NCBI GenBank assembly: GCA_965218935.1
Contig: CBDCMH010000005.1
Coordinates: 186,001-250,000 of the forward strand
Direction: 5' to 3'
DNA length: 64,000 nt
From: JADFOI01 sp965218935
Lineage (GTDB): Bacteria; Acidobacteriota; UBA6911; RPQK01; JADFOI01
A program made the translations under genes and the position numbers. The notes under the pieces were generated by a model. That model was not told the origin of the DNA. It did not search any database and worked only from the letters and a program-made list of their open reading frames with translations. Shown here one piece after another: positions 26,227-35,912 of this stretch. The stretch's first letter is position 1. Each line of letters opens with the position of its first letter.

Positions 26227-27813
26227 TTAAATAGAAAGCCTCCCCACTTCACGTCGTTCCAAAACCAAACGAAAGAATGTTCTTGAAACAAAGACGGCAG
26301 TAAAGATATTGGCGATCAAACCGACTGCCAAAGTCACCGCAAAACCACGTACCGGACCGGTTCCAAACTGGAATAGAAAAAGCGCGGCAACCAGAGTCGT
26401 CGTGTTGGTATCAATAACGGTAGAAAAAACGCGGTCAAAGCCAGCAGCGACGGCACTACGAACCGTCTTTCCCAGACCGATCTCTTCCTTGATTCTCTCG
26501 AAGATCAGGATATTGGCATCCACAGCCATGCCAATCGTCAAAATGACTCCGGCGATTCCGGGGAGGGTCAAGGTAGCATGAAAATAAGCCAACACTCCCA
26601 GAAGGATGAGCAGGTTAAAACCCAGGCAGAGAATCGCATTAATCCCCGAGAGTCTGTACACAAGCAACATTCCCGCCACCACCAGAGCCAACCCCACCAA
26701 GGATGCCAGGATTCCCCTACGGATGGAATCCAGTCCCAGGGAAGGCCCAATGATTCGATTCTCAAGGATCTGGATGGCAGCTGGCAGGGCTCCCGAGCGC
26801 AAAACCAGGGCCAGATCTTCAGCCTGCTCCGCGGTAAAGCTTCCCGTGATTCGAGCCGACTCACTGGCGATCCTCTCGTTGATGTTGGGCGCCGAGCGAA
26901 TCTCATCATCCAGCACAACGGCCAGCCGATTTCCCACGTTCTGTTCGGTGGTCCGGCTAAATAGAGTCACCCCTTCGGCCTTCAGGAAAAACACGACCTC
27001 CGCACGACCCGTGAAAGTATCCTGAGAGCGACGAGCATCCTTGAGATGTTCGCCACCGATCGATTGGGCCTTGCGGACCACCATATACATGATCTGCTCC
27101 CCGGTTTCCGTCGGGTTGCGATAGGGCAGGATTTCGTAATCTGCAGGAAGGGTATTGCTAAAGGCCTGCAGAGCCCCCTCCCGTGTGGCATAGGGACCTC
27201 CCTGGCTGGGGTGGGCCAGCTTGAGTTCAAGTCTTGCCGTCGTCCTGATCAGGTTAAGGACGCGATCAAAATCCTCCACGCCCGGCAGTTCCACTATGAT
27301 CTGGTCTTTCAACTGGCCGCTTCCATAAACCGTGATCGTCGGCTCAGCCACGCCGTACTGATCCACTCGCCTCTGAAGGGTCTCTCTGGCTTGCTGAACC
27401 GTTTCATCGGCCGTACGCACCTTGGCGGCCTCTGTCATGGACAGAACGGCATCGACCTCTCCTTCTCGAAACCGAATCTGAGAGGTCCAATCCACGGAAT
27501 GCAGACTCAGGTTCTCTGCCAATTGCGCCTGTTGGTTCTGAACAACTCCCAAAACTTCAATCTCTAAATCCTCGGTCACTCTGGTGCGGGTAAAGACAAT
27601 CCCATTCTCTCTCAGGTCCGATTCGATCAACTCCCGAAGTTGGTTGGTTTTCGCCTCTAAAGCGTCACGGGTCACCACCTGCAGCACCAGGTGAATGCCG
27701 CCTCTGAGATCCAGACCCAACTTAATATTCTGGGAGGGTGGGTAGAAGAGAAGAATACTGCCCAGCAGAACCACCAAGATGAGAATTAACCGATACTTCA
27801 GATTTCGCTTCAT
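26227..27813 (-). CDS. secD: Protein translocase subunit SecD
   Basis: 528 residues, normal length. TM1 (LILILVVLLGSILLFY), LGLDLRGGIHLVLQV, a P1 periplasmic domain, and five C-terminal helices with GVILTIGMAVDANILIFERI-type motif (TIGMAVDANILIFERIKEE). It overlaps no gene and starts seven bases after yajC. Confidence 0.97.
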   Translation of the reverse strand: MKRNLKYRLILILVVLLGSILLFYPPSQNIKLGLDLRGGIHLVLQVVTRDALEAKTNQLRELIESDLRENGIVFTRTRVTEDLEIEVLGVVQNQQAQLAENLSLHSVDWTSQIRFREGEVDAVLSMTEAAKVRTADETVQQARETLQRRVDQYGVAEPTITVYGSGQLKDQIIVELPGVEDFDRVLNLIRTTARLELKLAHPSQGGPYATREGALQAFSNTLPADYEILPYRNPTETGEQIMYMVVRKAQSIGGEHLKDARRSQDTFTGRAEVVFFLKAEGVTLFSRTTEQNVGNRLAVVLDDEIRSAPNINERIASESARITGSFTAEQAEDLALVLRSGALPAAIQILENRIIGPSLGLDSIRRGILASLVGLALVVAGMLLVYRLSGINAILCLGFNLLILLGVLAYFHATLTLPGIAGVILTIGMAVDANILIFERIKEEIGLGKTVRSAVAAGFDRVFSTVIDTNTTTLVAALFLFQFGTGPVRGFAVTLAVGLIANIFTAVFVSRTFFRLVLERREVGRLSI

Positions 27814-27819
27814 TGCGTA

Positions 27820-28140
27820 TTACTTGGAGGTTGAATCCTCAGGAGCGGCTTGCAAAGAAGCAATGGCGTTTTTTGCCACCTCCATCTTCACCTGATCTGC
27901 AATCTTGAGAATGAATGTGGTTTCTCGGACTCCTGCAATCGTTCCATAAACCCCACCGTTGGTAATCACCTTGTCCCCATTCTTCAAGCTGGCGATCAAC
28001 GCCTCCAGACCCTTTTGACGACTGCGCATGGGCCGAATAATCAAAAGATAGAATATGCCCGCGATCAGTACAAAGGGCAACAGTCCAAAGATCCCGGGCT
28101 GCGCTGACGGGCTTTGCTGCGCCAATATCGATGGAATCAT
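27820..28140 (-). CDS. yajC: Preprotein translocase subunit YajC
   Basis: 106 residues from ATG 28140, the usual YajC length; an in-frame ATG at 28188 overlaps the tgt stop and has a slightly better GAGAG site, so the start is uncertain. It has a single membrane helix (GLLPFVLIAGIFYLLIIRP) followed by the YajC domain (GDKVITNGGVYGTIAGV). It is the accessory partner of SecDF. Confidence 0.92.
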   Translation of the reverse strand: MIPSILAQQSPSAQPGIFGLLPFVLIAGIFYLLIIRPMRSRQKGLEALIASLKNGDKVITNGGVYGTIAGVRETTFILKIADQVKMEVAKNAIASLQAAPEDSTSK

Positions 28141-28171
28141 GATCAAGAACCGCTGAGTATAGCACAAATCC

Positions 28172-29287
28172 TCAAGCAGATTCGGCATACTGCTCTCGGA
28201 AGTGTCCTTCCAATTCCGTTAGCGAATTGAGCGCGATACTCTGTCTAATCTGGTCCATTAAGTCAAGATAAAAATACAGATTATGATAGCTATTCAAAAT
28301 ACTTGAAACAATTTCACCGGAAACATAGAGGTGCCTCAGGTAACTTCGACTGTATCGCTTGCACACCCAACATCCGCAGTGAGGATCCAGCGGTCCCTCG
28401 TCATGCCGATAGCAGGCATTCTTGATGCGAATTCGCCCGACTGAAGTGAATAATGTTCCATTGCGTGCATTTCGAGTCGGTAGGACACAGTCAAACATAT
28501 CCATTCCCTGTTTGACGCAGAACAACAAGTCCAAAGGAGTACCCACCCCCATGACATAACGGGGTTTGTCCTGCGGCATCAGACTCTCAAGCCGTTCAAT
28601 CAGCTCGTACATCAGCAGCCTCGGTTCTCCCACACTGAATCCACCCAGCGCAAGTCCCGGAAAATCAATCTCACACAGGCGATCCAAACTCTCCTGGCGC
28701 AACTGAAAGAAAACACTTCCCTGGACGATCCCGAACAGAGCCTGCCCGGGCTGGTTATGAACATCCTTACAACGCTGTGCCCAGCGCATGGACCGGCGCA
28801 TCGATTCTCTCGCTTCCCGCTCGCTCACCGGGTAAGGCGTACACTCATCAAACATCATAATGATGTCTGAGCCCAATGTCTGCTGGATCTGGATGGACCT
28901 TTCCGGAGAAAGGAAGTGAGAAGACCCATCCAGATGGGACTGAAACTGGACTCCCTCTTCTGTGATTTTTCTGAGCGCCTGGTGACTAAAAACTTGATAC
29001 CCCCCACTGTCGGTCAGAATCGGCCGCCTCCAGGACATGAAGCGGTGAAGCCCGCCCTGGCTTTTGATGACCCCCTCTCCGGGGCGAAGATAGAGATGGT
29101 AGGTGTTGGCCAGAATAAGCTGGATATTCAGATCTTCCAGAAACTCCTGGGGAATGGCCTTCACCGTGCCCGCAGTTCCGACCGGCATAAAAACCGGAGT
29201 TTCGATCTCTCCTCGCCCGGTTTTCAGCACTCCCTGGCGGGCGCGGGTTATCTGATCTCGAGCTAGAATTCGGAAGGAAAAGGACAT
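28172..29287 (-). CDS. tgt: tRNA-guanine transglycosylase
   Basis: 371 residues. Catalytic Asp segment LTDSGGYQVFS, the second Asp in ALGGFSVGEP-VMGVGTPLDLLF context, and the zinc site CxCxxC-type GPLDPHCGCWVCKRYSRSYLRHL region are all visible (HCGCWVC). It exchanges guanine 34 of GUN-anticodon tRNAs for preQ1 or queuine. It is the head of the tgt-yajC-secDF cluster. Confidence 0.97.
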   Translation of the reverse strand: MSFSFRILARDQITRARQGVLKTGRGEIETPVFMPVGTAGTVKAIPQEFLEDLNIQLILANTYHLYLRPGEGVIKSQGGLHRFMSWRRPILTDSGGYQVFSHQALRKITEEGVQFQSHLDGSSHFLSPERSIQIQQTLGSDIIMMFDECTPYPVSEREARESMRRSMRWAQRCKDVHNQPGQALFGIVQGSVFFQLRQESLDRLCEIDFPGLALGGFSVGEPRLLMYELIERLESLMPQDKPRYVMGVGTPLDLLFCVKQGMDMFDCVLPTRNARNGTLFTSVGRIRIKNACYRHDEGPLDPHCGCWVCKRYSRSYLRHLYVSGEIVSSILNSYHNLYFYLDLMDQIRQSIALNSLTELEGHFREQYAESA

Positions 29288-29294
29288 GAGAAAG

Positions 29295-29398
29295 AACCTG
29301 ACCGCCTGACCAGCTGACCGCCTGACCGCGTGTTGAGAACCTCCTGACTTCTGGATTCTGAATTCTGGTCAGGGGGTCAGGGGGTCAGGAGGTCAGGT
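29295..29398. repeat. Inverted arrays of CTGACC units between tgt and the NHL gene
   Basis: Left arm 29295-29327 consists of four CCTGACC units spaced 8-9 bases; right arm 29366-29398 is the reverse complement with the same spacing. A long hairpin with a ~38-base loop is possible. The right arm supplies the final codons and stop of the downstream-read gene at 29385. A related short piece occurs after comEA (58016-58032). Confidence 0.75.
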
Positions 29399-30368
29399 TT
29401 CCCCCCAGCTCAATGCGGAAAAGATTCGCGCTGTCCACCAGATAGAGCGAATTTCTTGAGTGGTCGTACACGAAACCCACTAACATGGGGCCGGAAACGG
29501 TCAGCTCGGGAGTACCATTTTTGAAGGTGTAGAGTCCTTTTCTGCCCTGCCAGGAGGCGGTCACCTGCAGGTTTCCCCGGGGGTCGAATCCGAGTCCCTG
29601 GGGGCGTCCCAATCCTCTGAAGAATACCTCAATTTGACCTTCCGGAGACACCTGATAAATACAGTCTTGAGTTGCCAACGTGGGACCGGTCACAAAAAGG
29701 GTGTCGTCCGGGGTCACTGCCAAATGATAGGCAGAAACACTGGGTTCCAAGCTGCACAAAACAGAGATCTCCTGATTGGAGCTCACCTTGTAAATCTTGC
29801 CGCCTCGGTCTCCCACCAGAAGGTTCTTTCTTGAATCGAAGACCAATCCCGTCGCCAACCCGAGTCCATCCACATATTTCTCAATCTGCTTATCGAAAGT
29901 TGCGCGGTACACGGCTCCTGTGTGTCGACTGGTGATGTAAAGACAGTCATCCGGGCCAATGGCCAAACCCGTCGGATTGACCACATCAGCAAGGAAAGGA
30001 TGCTTACTCCCATCGGCATAAACCACGAACACGCTAAAGGGAACCTTTTCCCCTCGAGTTCCGCTGACCGTCACGTACACATTACCCATCGAGTCCACCA
30101 CCGGATTGGCCACCGGATGGAGCTCGGAGGCGATGACTCGACCTACCTTCAGATCAATGCGCTGCTCCACCTGGTTGCGAATCACCAGACCGTTCCCACA
30201 CCTTTCGGGAATCCTGACCGTCAACACCCTGGAGGAAGCCCCTGAAATCTCGGCTTTGACATCGCCCACTTCGACCTGAACTTCCGAGGGATCTTGAAGT
30301 CCTTCCAACTCCACTCGAACGATGCCTCCGGGCACTGTAATGGCGGGCTTGACGGCTTTGATTTGCAT
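29385..30368 (-). CDS. NHL-type beta-propeller protein with N-terminal IPT/TIG-like domain
   Basis: About 327 residues from ATG 30368 (MQIKAVKPAITVPGG); an ATG at 30416 is the longer alternative. Residues 1-80 look like an IPT/TIG fold; then come NHL/SMP-30-like blades (VNPTGLAIGPDDCLYITSR, LATGLVFDSRKNLLVGDR, PQGLGFDPRGNLQVTAS). There is no obvious signal peptide. The role is unknown; such propellers bind ligands or act as lactonases. It is divergent from uvrA with a 68-base gap. Confidence 0.72.
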   Translation of the reverse strand: MQIKAVKPAITVPGGIVRVELEGLQDPSEVQVEVGDVKAEISGASSRVLTVRIPERCGNGLVIRNQVEQRIDLKVGRVIASELHPVANPVVDSMGNVYVTVSGTRGEKVPFSVFVVYADGSKHPFLADVVNPTGLAIGPDDCLYITSRHTGAVYRATFDKQIEKYVDGLGLATGLVFDSRKNLLVGDRGGKIYKVSSNQEISVLCSLEPSVSAYHLAVTPDDTLFVTGPTLATQDCIYQVSPEGQIEVFFRGLGRPQGLGFDPRGNLQVTASWQGRKGLYTFKNGTPELTVSGPMLVGFVYDHSRNSLYLVDSANLFRIELGGNLTS

Positions 30369-30436
30369 CCGGAAGGAACTATAACATGGGGGCAATCCAC
30401 TACCAAAAACGTTCATGGTAGACTGAGTGTTTTGGT

Positions 30437-33280
30437 ATGCCCAAGAACACCCCCCGTGGCAGGTGCATTCACCTTCTGGGGGCCCAACAACACAATCTGA
30501 AAAATATCGATGTGGACATCCCCATCAACCGTCTGACCGTGGTGACGGGAGTCAGCGGGTCGGGAAAGTCCAGTTTGGCCTTCGACACACTCTACGCGGA
30601 GGGACAACGTCGCTATGTCGAGTCCCTTTCCGCCTACGCCCGTCAATTCCTGGAACGGATCAACAAACCCCGCGTGCGTGAGATCCAGGGCATCAGCCCG
30701 GCCGTTGCCATTCGCCAAAAGAGCACTTCCCGAAATCCACGTTCCACGGTTGGGACCGTCACGGAAATTTACGATTATTTGCGGCTTCTCTATTCGCGGG
30801 TGGGAACCATCGTTTGCCACCAATGCGGCAGAGAAGTCACAAAGAACGTCATCGATGAGGTCATCGAGCAACTCATGTCTTTGGGGGAAGGCACCCGCAT
30901 CTATATTACCTTTCCATTTAAGGGGAGCCGTCTGGACCTGAATTCAGACAATGACGGGAGTCCCTTCCCTTTGAATTCGATCCTGGAAAATCTTCTGAAA
31001 CAAGGTTTCCGTCGCCTCATCGCAGGACAGATTTCCAAGTCCTCCATTCGTCAGCTTCCCGACAAGAGCTTTCAATCCATTGAAGAACTGGAGCACAGTG
31101 AAGTCCTGCTGGACCGGCTCATCATTGAACCGGATGCTGAAGATCGCCTGGCCGACTCTCTTGAGCTCTGTTACCGAGAGGGGAATGGAATCGCTCAAAT
31201 CCACATCTTCGACGGAGAATCCGATTCTAAAGCCGTCCAATCACTTCGATTCACAGAGAGGTTTGAGTGTCAGTACTGCAACGTTGCTTACCGCTCCCTG
31301 GATCCTCGATTGTTCTCCTTTAACAACCCCTACGGGGCTTGTCCGACCTGTCAGGGTTTCGGAAACACCATTACCCTGGATCCGGAGTTGATTATCCCCG
31401 ATCCGAACAAGACCCTGACGCAAGGCCCCATTGAGCCCTTTACCAAGCCCCGCTATCGTCGCTTTCAGAAGAAACTGGAGGCTTACGCCCAGGAGCAGAA
31501 GATCCCATTGGACAAGCCTTTTGACCAACTTCCTGACAGAATCCGCCGCAAGATTTGGGATGGAGAAGGTAATTTTCCCGGTGTGAAGGGCTTTTTTGCC
31601 TATCTGGAGAGGAAAAAATACAAGATGCATCTTCGCATCTTTGTCAGCCGCTACCGTGGCTATACCCTGTGCCCAGACTGTGGCGGGGAGCGTCTCTGTC
31701 GGGAAGCGAGAAACGTCTACGTGGGTGGCAAAAGAATGAGTCAATTGACCGCCTTGCCGATTTCCGAAATCGAGACCTTCTTTTCAGAACCCGATCTCAG
31801 CCCCACTCAACACAAGATCGCCGAGAAGATCTTGTGGGAAATCAAGCAGCGTTTGATCTTCTTAATGAAGGTCGGCCTGGAGTACCTCACGCTTGATCGG
31901 CTGACTTCAACTCTCAGTGGAGGAGAGATGCAGCGTATTCATCTGTCCGCCTCTTTAAGTTCCTCTCTGGTGGGTACTCTCTACGTTCTGGACGAGCCCT
32001 CGATTGGACTGCACTGCAGAGATGAATGGCGCCTGATTGAAATTCTCAAGGAGCTGCGTGATCTGGGAAACACCATCATCGTCGTGGAACACGAAAAAGA
32101 GATGATCGAGGCCGCGGACTGTATCATCGACATGGGGCCCGGGGCGGGTGAGCAGGGGGGAGAGGTGATGCACAGCGGGAATCTGGCTTCGCTGTTGACC
32201 AACGAAAATTCTCTTACCGGCCAGTATCTGACGGGAAAGCAAACCATTCCCACTCCGGTTTTCCGACGTTCCAGCAACGGAAACTTCCTAACTATTCAAG
32301 GAGCCCGTCAGCATAACCTCAAAGATCTGACCGTACGCATCCCCTTGGGTGTCCTGGTGTGCATCACCGGCGTCTCCGGATCCGGAAAATCCACACTTGT
32401 TCGCGACGTTCTTTACGCAGGACTCAAGAAACTCAGAGGAGAATGGAAGGACCCAGTCGGCGAATTCGACTGCATTGAAGGAGAAGAACAGCTGAGTGAG
32501 ATTCTGCTGGTCGATCAAGCTCCCATTGGCAGAACGCCTCGATCCAACCCTGTGACCTACATCAAGGTCTTCGATCAGATTCGCAAGATCTTCTCTTCCC
32601 AGCGAGAGGCCCGTTCCCGCAATCTTTCCCCAGGACATTTTTCGTTCAACATTCCCGGTGGTCGATGTGAAAACTGCCAAGGAGCCGGCACGGTTACTGT
32701 GGGAATGCAGTTTTTGGCTGATGTCGAGCTCCTGTGCGAGGACTGCAAAGGAACCCGTTACTCCAAGAAGGTCCTGCAAATCACCTATAAAGGGAAAAAT
32801 ATCGCTGAGGTTCTGCAAATCACCGTGCGGGAGGCCCTGGAGTTCTTTCGAGCTCATCCCGGACTGGTGCGAAGACTCCGGATTCTCGACGAGGTCGGTC
32901 TCGGCTATCTTCGTCTGGGTCAGTCGGCGACAACACTATCCGGGGGCGAAGCCCAGAGGATCAAGCTCGCCTCTTACCTTTCCAGACCCACTTCCAAAGA
33001 TCCCTTCCTTATTTTCGATGAACCCACTACCGGACTGCACTTTGACGATATCAGCAAGTTGCTGCGAGCTTTTGATCGACTCATCTTTCAAGGCGCTACC
33101 GTCTTGGTTATCGAACACAATCTGGACGTGATCAAAAGCGCCGATTGGATTATCGATCTGGGACCGGAGGGCGGTAACGGGGGAGGACGATTGGTTGTGG
33201 AAGGGCCCCCGGAAACCATTGCAGCTGCGGAGCACTCCTATACGGGACAGTTTTTGCGAAAGTACCTTAGTTCTTCATAG
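30437..33280 (+). CDS. uvrA: Excinuclease ABC subunit A
   Basis: 947 residues, full length. Two ABC ATPase modules (Walker A GVSGSGKSSLAFDTLYAEG-type, GVSGSGKSTLVRDVLY; signatures TLSGGEMQRIHL and TLSGGEAQRIKL), and zinc fingers CHQC, CQYC..CPTC, and CENCQG..CEDCKG. It recognises DNA lesions for nucleotide excision repair. Start: ATG 30437, in the short divergent gap. Confidence 0.98.
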   Translation: MPKNTPRGRCIHLLGAQQHNLKNIDVDIPINRLTVVTGVSGSGKSSLAFDTLYAEGQRRYVESLSAYARQFLERINKPRVREIQGISPAVAIRQKSTSRNPRSTVGTVTEIYDYLRLLYSRVGTIVCHQCGREVTKNVIDEVIEQLMSLGEGTRIYITFPFKGSRLDLNSDNDGSPFPLNSILENLLKQGFRRLIAGQISKSSIRQLPDKSFQSIEELEHSEVLLDRLIIEPDAEDRLADSLELCYREGNGIAQIHIFDGESDSKAVQSLRFTERFECQYCNVAYRSLDPRLFSFNNPYGACPTCQGFGNTITLDPELIIPDPNKTLTQGPIEPFTKPRYRRFQKKLEAYAQEQKIPLDKPFDQLPDRIRRKIWDGEGNFPGVKGFFAYLERKKYKMHLRIFVSRYRGYTLCPDCGGERLCREARNVYVGGKRMSQLTALPISEIETFFSEPDLSPTQHKIAEKILWEIKQRLIFLMKVGLEYLTLDRLTSTLSGGEMQRIHLSASLSSSLVGTLYVLDEPSIGLHCRDEWRLIEILKELRDLGNTIIVVEHEKEMIEAADCIIDMGPGAGEQGGEVMHSGNLASLLTNENSLTGQYLTGKQTIPTPVFRRSSNGNFLTIQGARQHNLKDLTVRIPLGVLVCITGVSGSGKSTLVRDVLYAGLKKLRGEWKDPVGEFDCIEGEEQLSEILLVDQAPIGRTPRSNPVTYIKVFDQIRKIFSSQREARSRNLSPGHFSFNIPGGRCENCQGAGTVTVGMQFLADVELLCEDCKGTRYSKKVLQITYKGKNIAEVLQITVREALEFFRAHPGLVRRLRILDEVGLGYLRLGQSATTLSGGEAQRIKLASYLSRPTSKDPFLIFDEPTTGLHFDDISKLLRAFDRLIFQGATVLVIEHNLDVIKSADWIIDLGPEGGNGGGRLVVEGPPETIAAAEHSYTGQFLRKYLSSS

Positions 33281-33282
33281 AA

Positions 33283-33402
33283 CTCCGGAATGTAGGAGGC
33301 ACCTCAGGTGCCGAACAGTCGGATTCGGCACCTGAGGTGCCTCCTACATTCCAGAACTCCCTGCCACACTACTGAGGTGCCTCCCACATTCCGGAGTTCT
33401 CC
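33283..33402. repeat. Palindromic interspersed repeat, one-and-a-half copies (REP-like)
   Basis: GGAATGTAGGAGGCACCTCA.. (33287 on) is followed by a 14-base spacer and its reverse complement up to 33352, and a third partial arm ends at 33394. The core palindrome is GGCACCTCAGGTGCC. Other copies lie at 47976-48002 and 57611-57647. It sits between the convergent uvrA and ymdB-type genes and may act as a bidirectional stop for transcription. Confidence 0.88.
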
Positions 33403-33420
33403 AGCTCATTGAGCTCCATG

Positions 33421-34197
33421 TTAACGAACCTCGAAGCGCCGGATGGACTGGGCGGAACCGTTGGACTCATCGACATCGAGAATTACGGAACAAAGACGGG
33501 GATTTTCTGTTGCCGGTTCAAAGTGAGACCGCAATCCGGTGCGAAAGCGGGACAAGGAGGCATCGACCTCCATCCCGATCACCGATTCATAAGAGCCGGT
33601 CATACCCACGTCGGAAACATAGGCTGTTCCTTCGGGGAGAACCCGCGCATCAGCAGTCGGAATGTGGGTGTGGGTTCCGATAACGGCCGAGACCTTGCCA
33701 TTCATAAACCAACCAAAGGCGACTTTCTCTGAAGTCGCCTCGGCGTGAAAGTCAATGATGATCGACGAGGTCTGTCTGGCCAGCTTGGGAATGTCACGTT
33801 CGGCGAGTTGAAAGGGACAGTCGATAATCGGCATAAAGACACGTCCCTGAAGATTTACTACCGCCACTTGGGTGCCGGCAGAGGTTTCTCCTATAAACTG
33901 ATAGTTGCCTGGGGTTCCTGGGGGATAGTTGCCCGGTCTCAGCAGGCGGGGCTGGGCAGTCAGATAATCATAAACCTCTTTCTTATCCCAGATATGATTG
34001 CCCGAGGTCATGACATCTACTCCATAACCCAGGATCTTCTCTCCAATTGCAGGAGTGATTCCAAATCCTCCGGCCGCGTTTTCGACATTGGCAATAGTAA
34101 ATTCGATTTCGTGTTCCTCTTTGATCTGAGCAAGCCGTTCTCTCACTATTTTTCGTCCGGCCCGCCCCACGATATCGCCCACGAAGAGAATTTTCAT
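33421..34197 (-). CDS. ymdB: YmdB-like metallophosphoesterase (TIGR00282)
   Basis: 258 residues. The family motifs MKILFVGDIVGRAGRKIV, VENAAGGFGITPAI, SGNHIWDKKE, DFHAEATSEKVAFGWFM and GTHTHIPTADARVL give the di-metal site. Relatives hydrolyse 2',3'-cyclic nucleotides. It follows rny by nine bases, the common arrangement, suggesting a joint role in RNA turnover. Confidence 0.95.
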   Translation of the reverse strand: MKILFVGDIVGRAGRKIVRERLAQIKEEHEIEFTIANVENAAGGFGITPAIGEKILGYGVDVMTSGNHIWDKKEVYDYLTAQPRLLRPGNYPPGTPGNYQFIGETSAGTQVAVVNLQGRVFMPIIDCPFQLAERDIPKLARQTSSIIIDFHAEATSEKVAFGWFMNGKVSAVIGTHTHIPTADARVLPEGTAYVSDVGMTGSYESVIGMEVDASLSRFRTGLRSHFEPATENPRLCSVILDVDESNGSAQSIRRFEVR

Positions 34198-34206
34198 GCC
34201 AGGGAC

Positions 34207-35763
34207 TCACTTGGCATAATCCACGACCCGCATCTCTCGTATAAGAGTCACCTTAATCTGTCCGGGATACTGGAGTTCATTTTCAATCTTCTTGGTGATG
34301 TCCTTCGTCAACCAGAAGGCCTGCTCATCGGAAACCTGGCTACTCTCGACGATGATGCGGACCTCTCGACCCGCTTGAAGGGCGAAGGCTTTGGCCACTC
34401 CGGAAAATGAGGTTGCCAACTCTTCCAGCCGCTCCAATCTCTTCACATAGTTTTCCAGGACTTCCCGGCGAGCTCCCGGTCGAGCGGCGGAAGTGGCGTC
34501 GGCAGCCTGTACCAGCACTGCCTCAAGGGTGCGAAACTCAACATCGAAGTGATGGGCCTCCATAGCATGGACCACTTCGGGACTTTCCTTATATTTCTGG
34601 GCGAGCTTCACTCCCAGCTGCAGGTGGGTCCCCTCCATATCCCGATCGACTGCTTTGCCCACATCATGAAGCAACCCGGCTCGCTTACTGACATTCACGT
34701 CGGCACCTATTTCACGAGCCATGATTCCCGCCAGATAGGCCACTTCCTTGCTGTGAGCAAGGACATTTTGACCGTAGCTGGTTCGATACTTCAGCTTGGC
34801 AACCAATCGAAGAAGGTCCCGATGGATGCCGTGAATCCCCAGCTCAAGAGCCACTTGCTCTCCCTCTTGCTGAACACCCTCCTCTATCTCCTCCTTAACC
34901 TTACTCACGACCTCCTCGATACGGCTCGGATGAATTCGTCCATCCTTGATCAGGCGCTCAATGGACAGTCGGGCGATTTCTCGGCGTAGAGGATCAAATC
35001 CTGACAAGATCACCGCCTCAGGAGTGTCATCGACGATCAAATCAACACCAGTCGCCTGCTCCAAGGCGCGGATGTTTCTCCCTTCTCTTCCGATGATTCG
35101 CCCCTTCATGTCATCGGAAGGAAGATCCACCACAGAAACTGAGGACTCCACCACATGTTCGGCCGCACAACGCTGAATGGCCTGGGCAAGCACTTTCCGC
35201 GCCTCGCGGGCGGCGTTTTCTCGAGCCTCATCTTCGATGCGTTTGGCCATCATGGCCGCATCATGGTGAGTTTGCTCCTCGATGGATTGAAGAAGAACTT
35301 TCTTGGCTTCTTCAGCGGTCATCCCTGCTACCGATTCCAATCTCCTAACCTGCTCTCCAAGAACCTCCTCCAGGTGCCTTTCCTTGTCCGCTAATGTCCT
35401 TTCCCCTTCCTGGAGCTTTTTGAGGCGTCGGTTGCTATCCTTCTCATTGCGCAGTATGGCTTGTTCTTTGCTTTGCAGATTGTCTTCTTTTCTAGTCAGT
35501 CGCCGTTCCAGCTGATTGAATTCTCTTCGGCGTTCCTGTATCTCTTTCTCCGCCTCAGAACGCCAGTCAAAAATCTGATCTTTCGCCTCCACCAGCTTGT
35601 CCTTCTTCAGTCTCTCGGCCTCCTGCTCAGCGGATCTCTCGATCTCTTCGGCTCTTTTCTGAGCTTCTGCAGTACGCCGGTCTGCGAATCGGATTTTCAC
35701 GACGAACCAAAGCGCAACCGTCACCGCCATCACTATCGCAAAGCCGATCACAATGGTTTCCAT
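34207..35763 (-). CDS. rny: Ribonuclease Y
   Basis: 518 residues. N-terminal membrane helix (IVIGFAIVMAVTVALWFVV), long coiled coil to about residue 190, KH domain (DDMKGRIIGREGRNIRALE), and HD domain (KRAGLLHDVGKAVD). It is a membrane-bound endoribonuclease starting mRNA decay. The candidate 6S RNA lies immediately upstream. Confidence 0.98.
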   Translation of the reverse strand: METIVIGFAIVMAVTVALWFVVKIRFADRRTAEAQKRAEEIERSAEQEAERLKKDKLVEAKDQIFDWRSEAEKEIQERRREFNQLERRLTRKEDNLQSKEQAILRNEKDSNRRLKKLQEGERTLADKERHLEEVLGEQVRRLESVAGMTAEEAKKVLLQSIEEQTHHDAAMMAKRIEDEARENAAREARKVLAQAIQRCAAEHVVESSVSVVDLPSDDMKGRIIGREGRNIRALEQATGVDLIVDDTPEAVILSGFDPLRREIARLSIERLIKDGRIHPSRIEEVVSKVKEEIEEGVQQEGEQVALELGIHGIHRDLLRLVAKLKYRTSYGQNVLAHSKEVAYLAGIMAREIGADVNVSKRAGLLHDVGKAVDRDMEGTHLQLGVKLAQKYKESPEVVHAMEAHHFDVEFRTLEAVLVQAADATSAARPGARREVLENYVKRLERLEELATSFSGVAKAFALQAGREVRIIVESSQVSDEQAFWLTKDITKKIENELQYPGQIKVTLIREMRVVDYAK

Positions 35764-35764
35764 A

Positions 35765-35885
35765 AGACACTCCCGCTTTATCCTGAAGCGGCCGTCTTAA
35801 GGGGGGAGGAACAGGTAGGAGTCCTGGATGCCCAAGGTGTGGGCTTAGATCTTACGGACCCTCACAAGCCTTGCAGGGAGGGAAA
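35765..35885 (-). ncRNA. ssrS: 6S RNA candidate (ssrS)
   Basis: A ~120-base gene-free stretch right after zapA, the typical site of 6S RNA. On the minus strand CTCCC-GC near the 5' side can pair with GCGGGAG near the 3' end; inside, GGGTCC pairs with GGACTC around a GCCCA-CACCT-TGGGC hairpin, leaving unpaired bubbles as in 6S RNA. It is shorter than the usual ~180 bases, and the ends are estimates. Confidence 0.45.
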
Positions 35886-35912
35886 AAACAAATCGCAGTT
35901 ACCCAAAAGCAT

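Noticed and set aside
29295..29398. CRISPR array
   Set aside because: The repeated unit is only 7-8 bases, the spacers are one or two bases, and the two halves are inverted; no cas genes.
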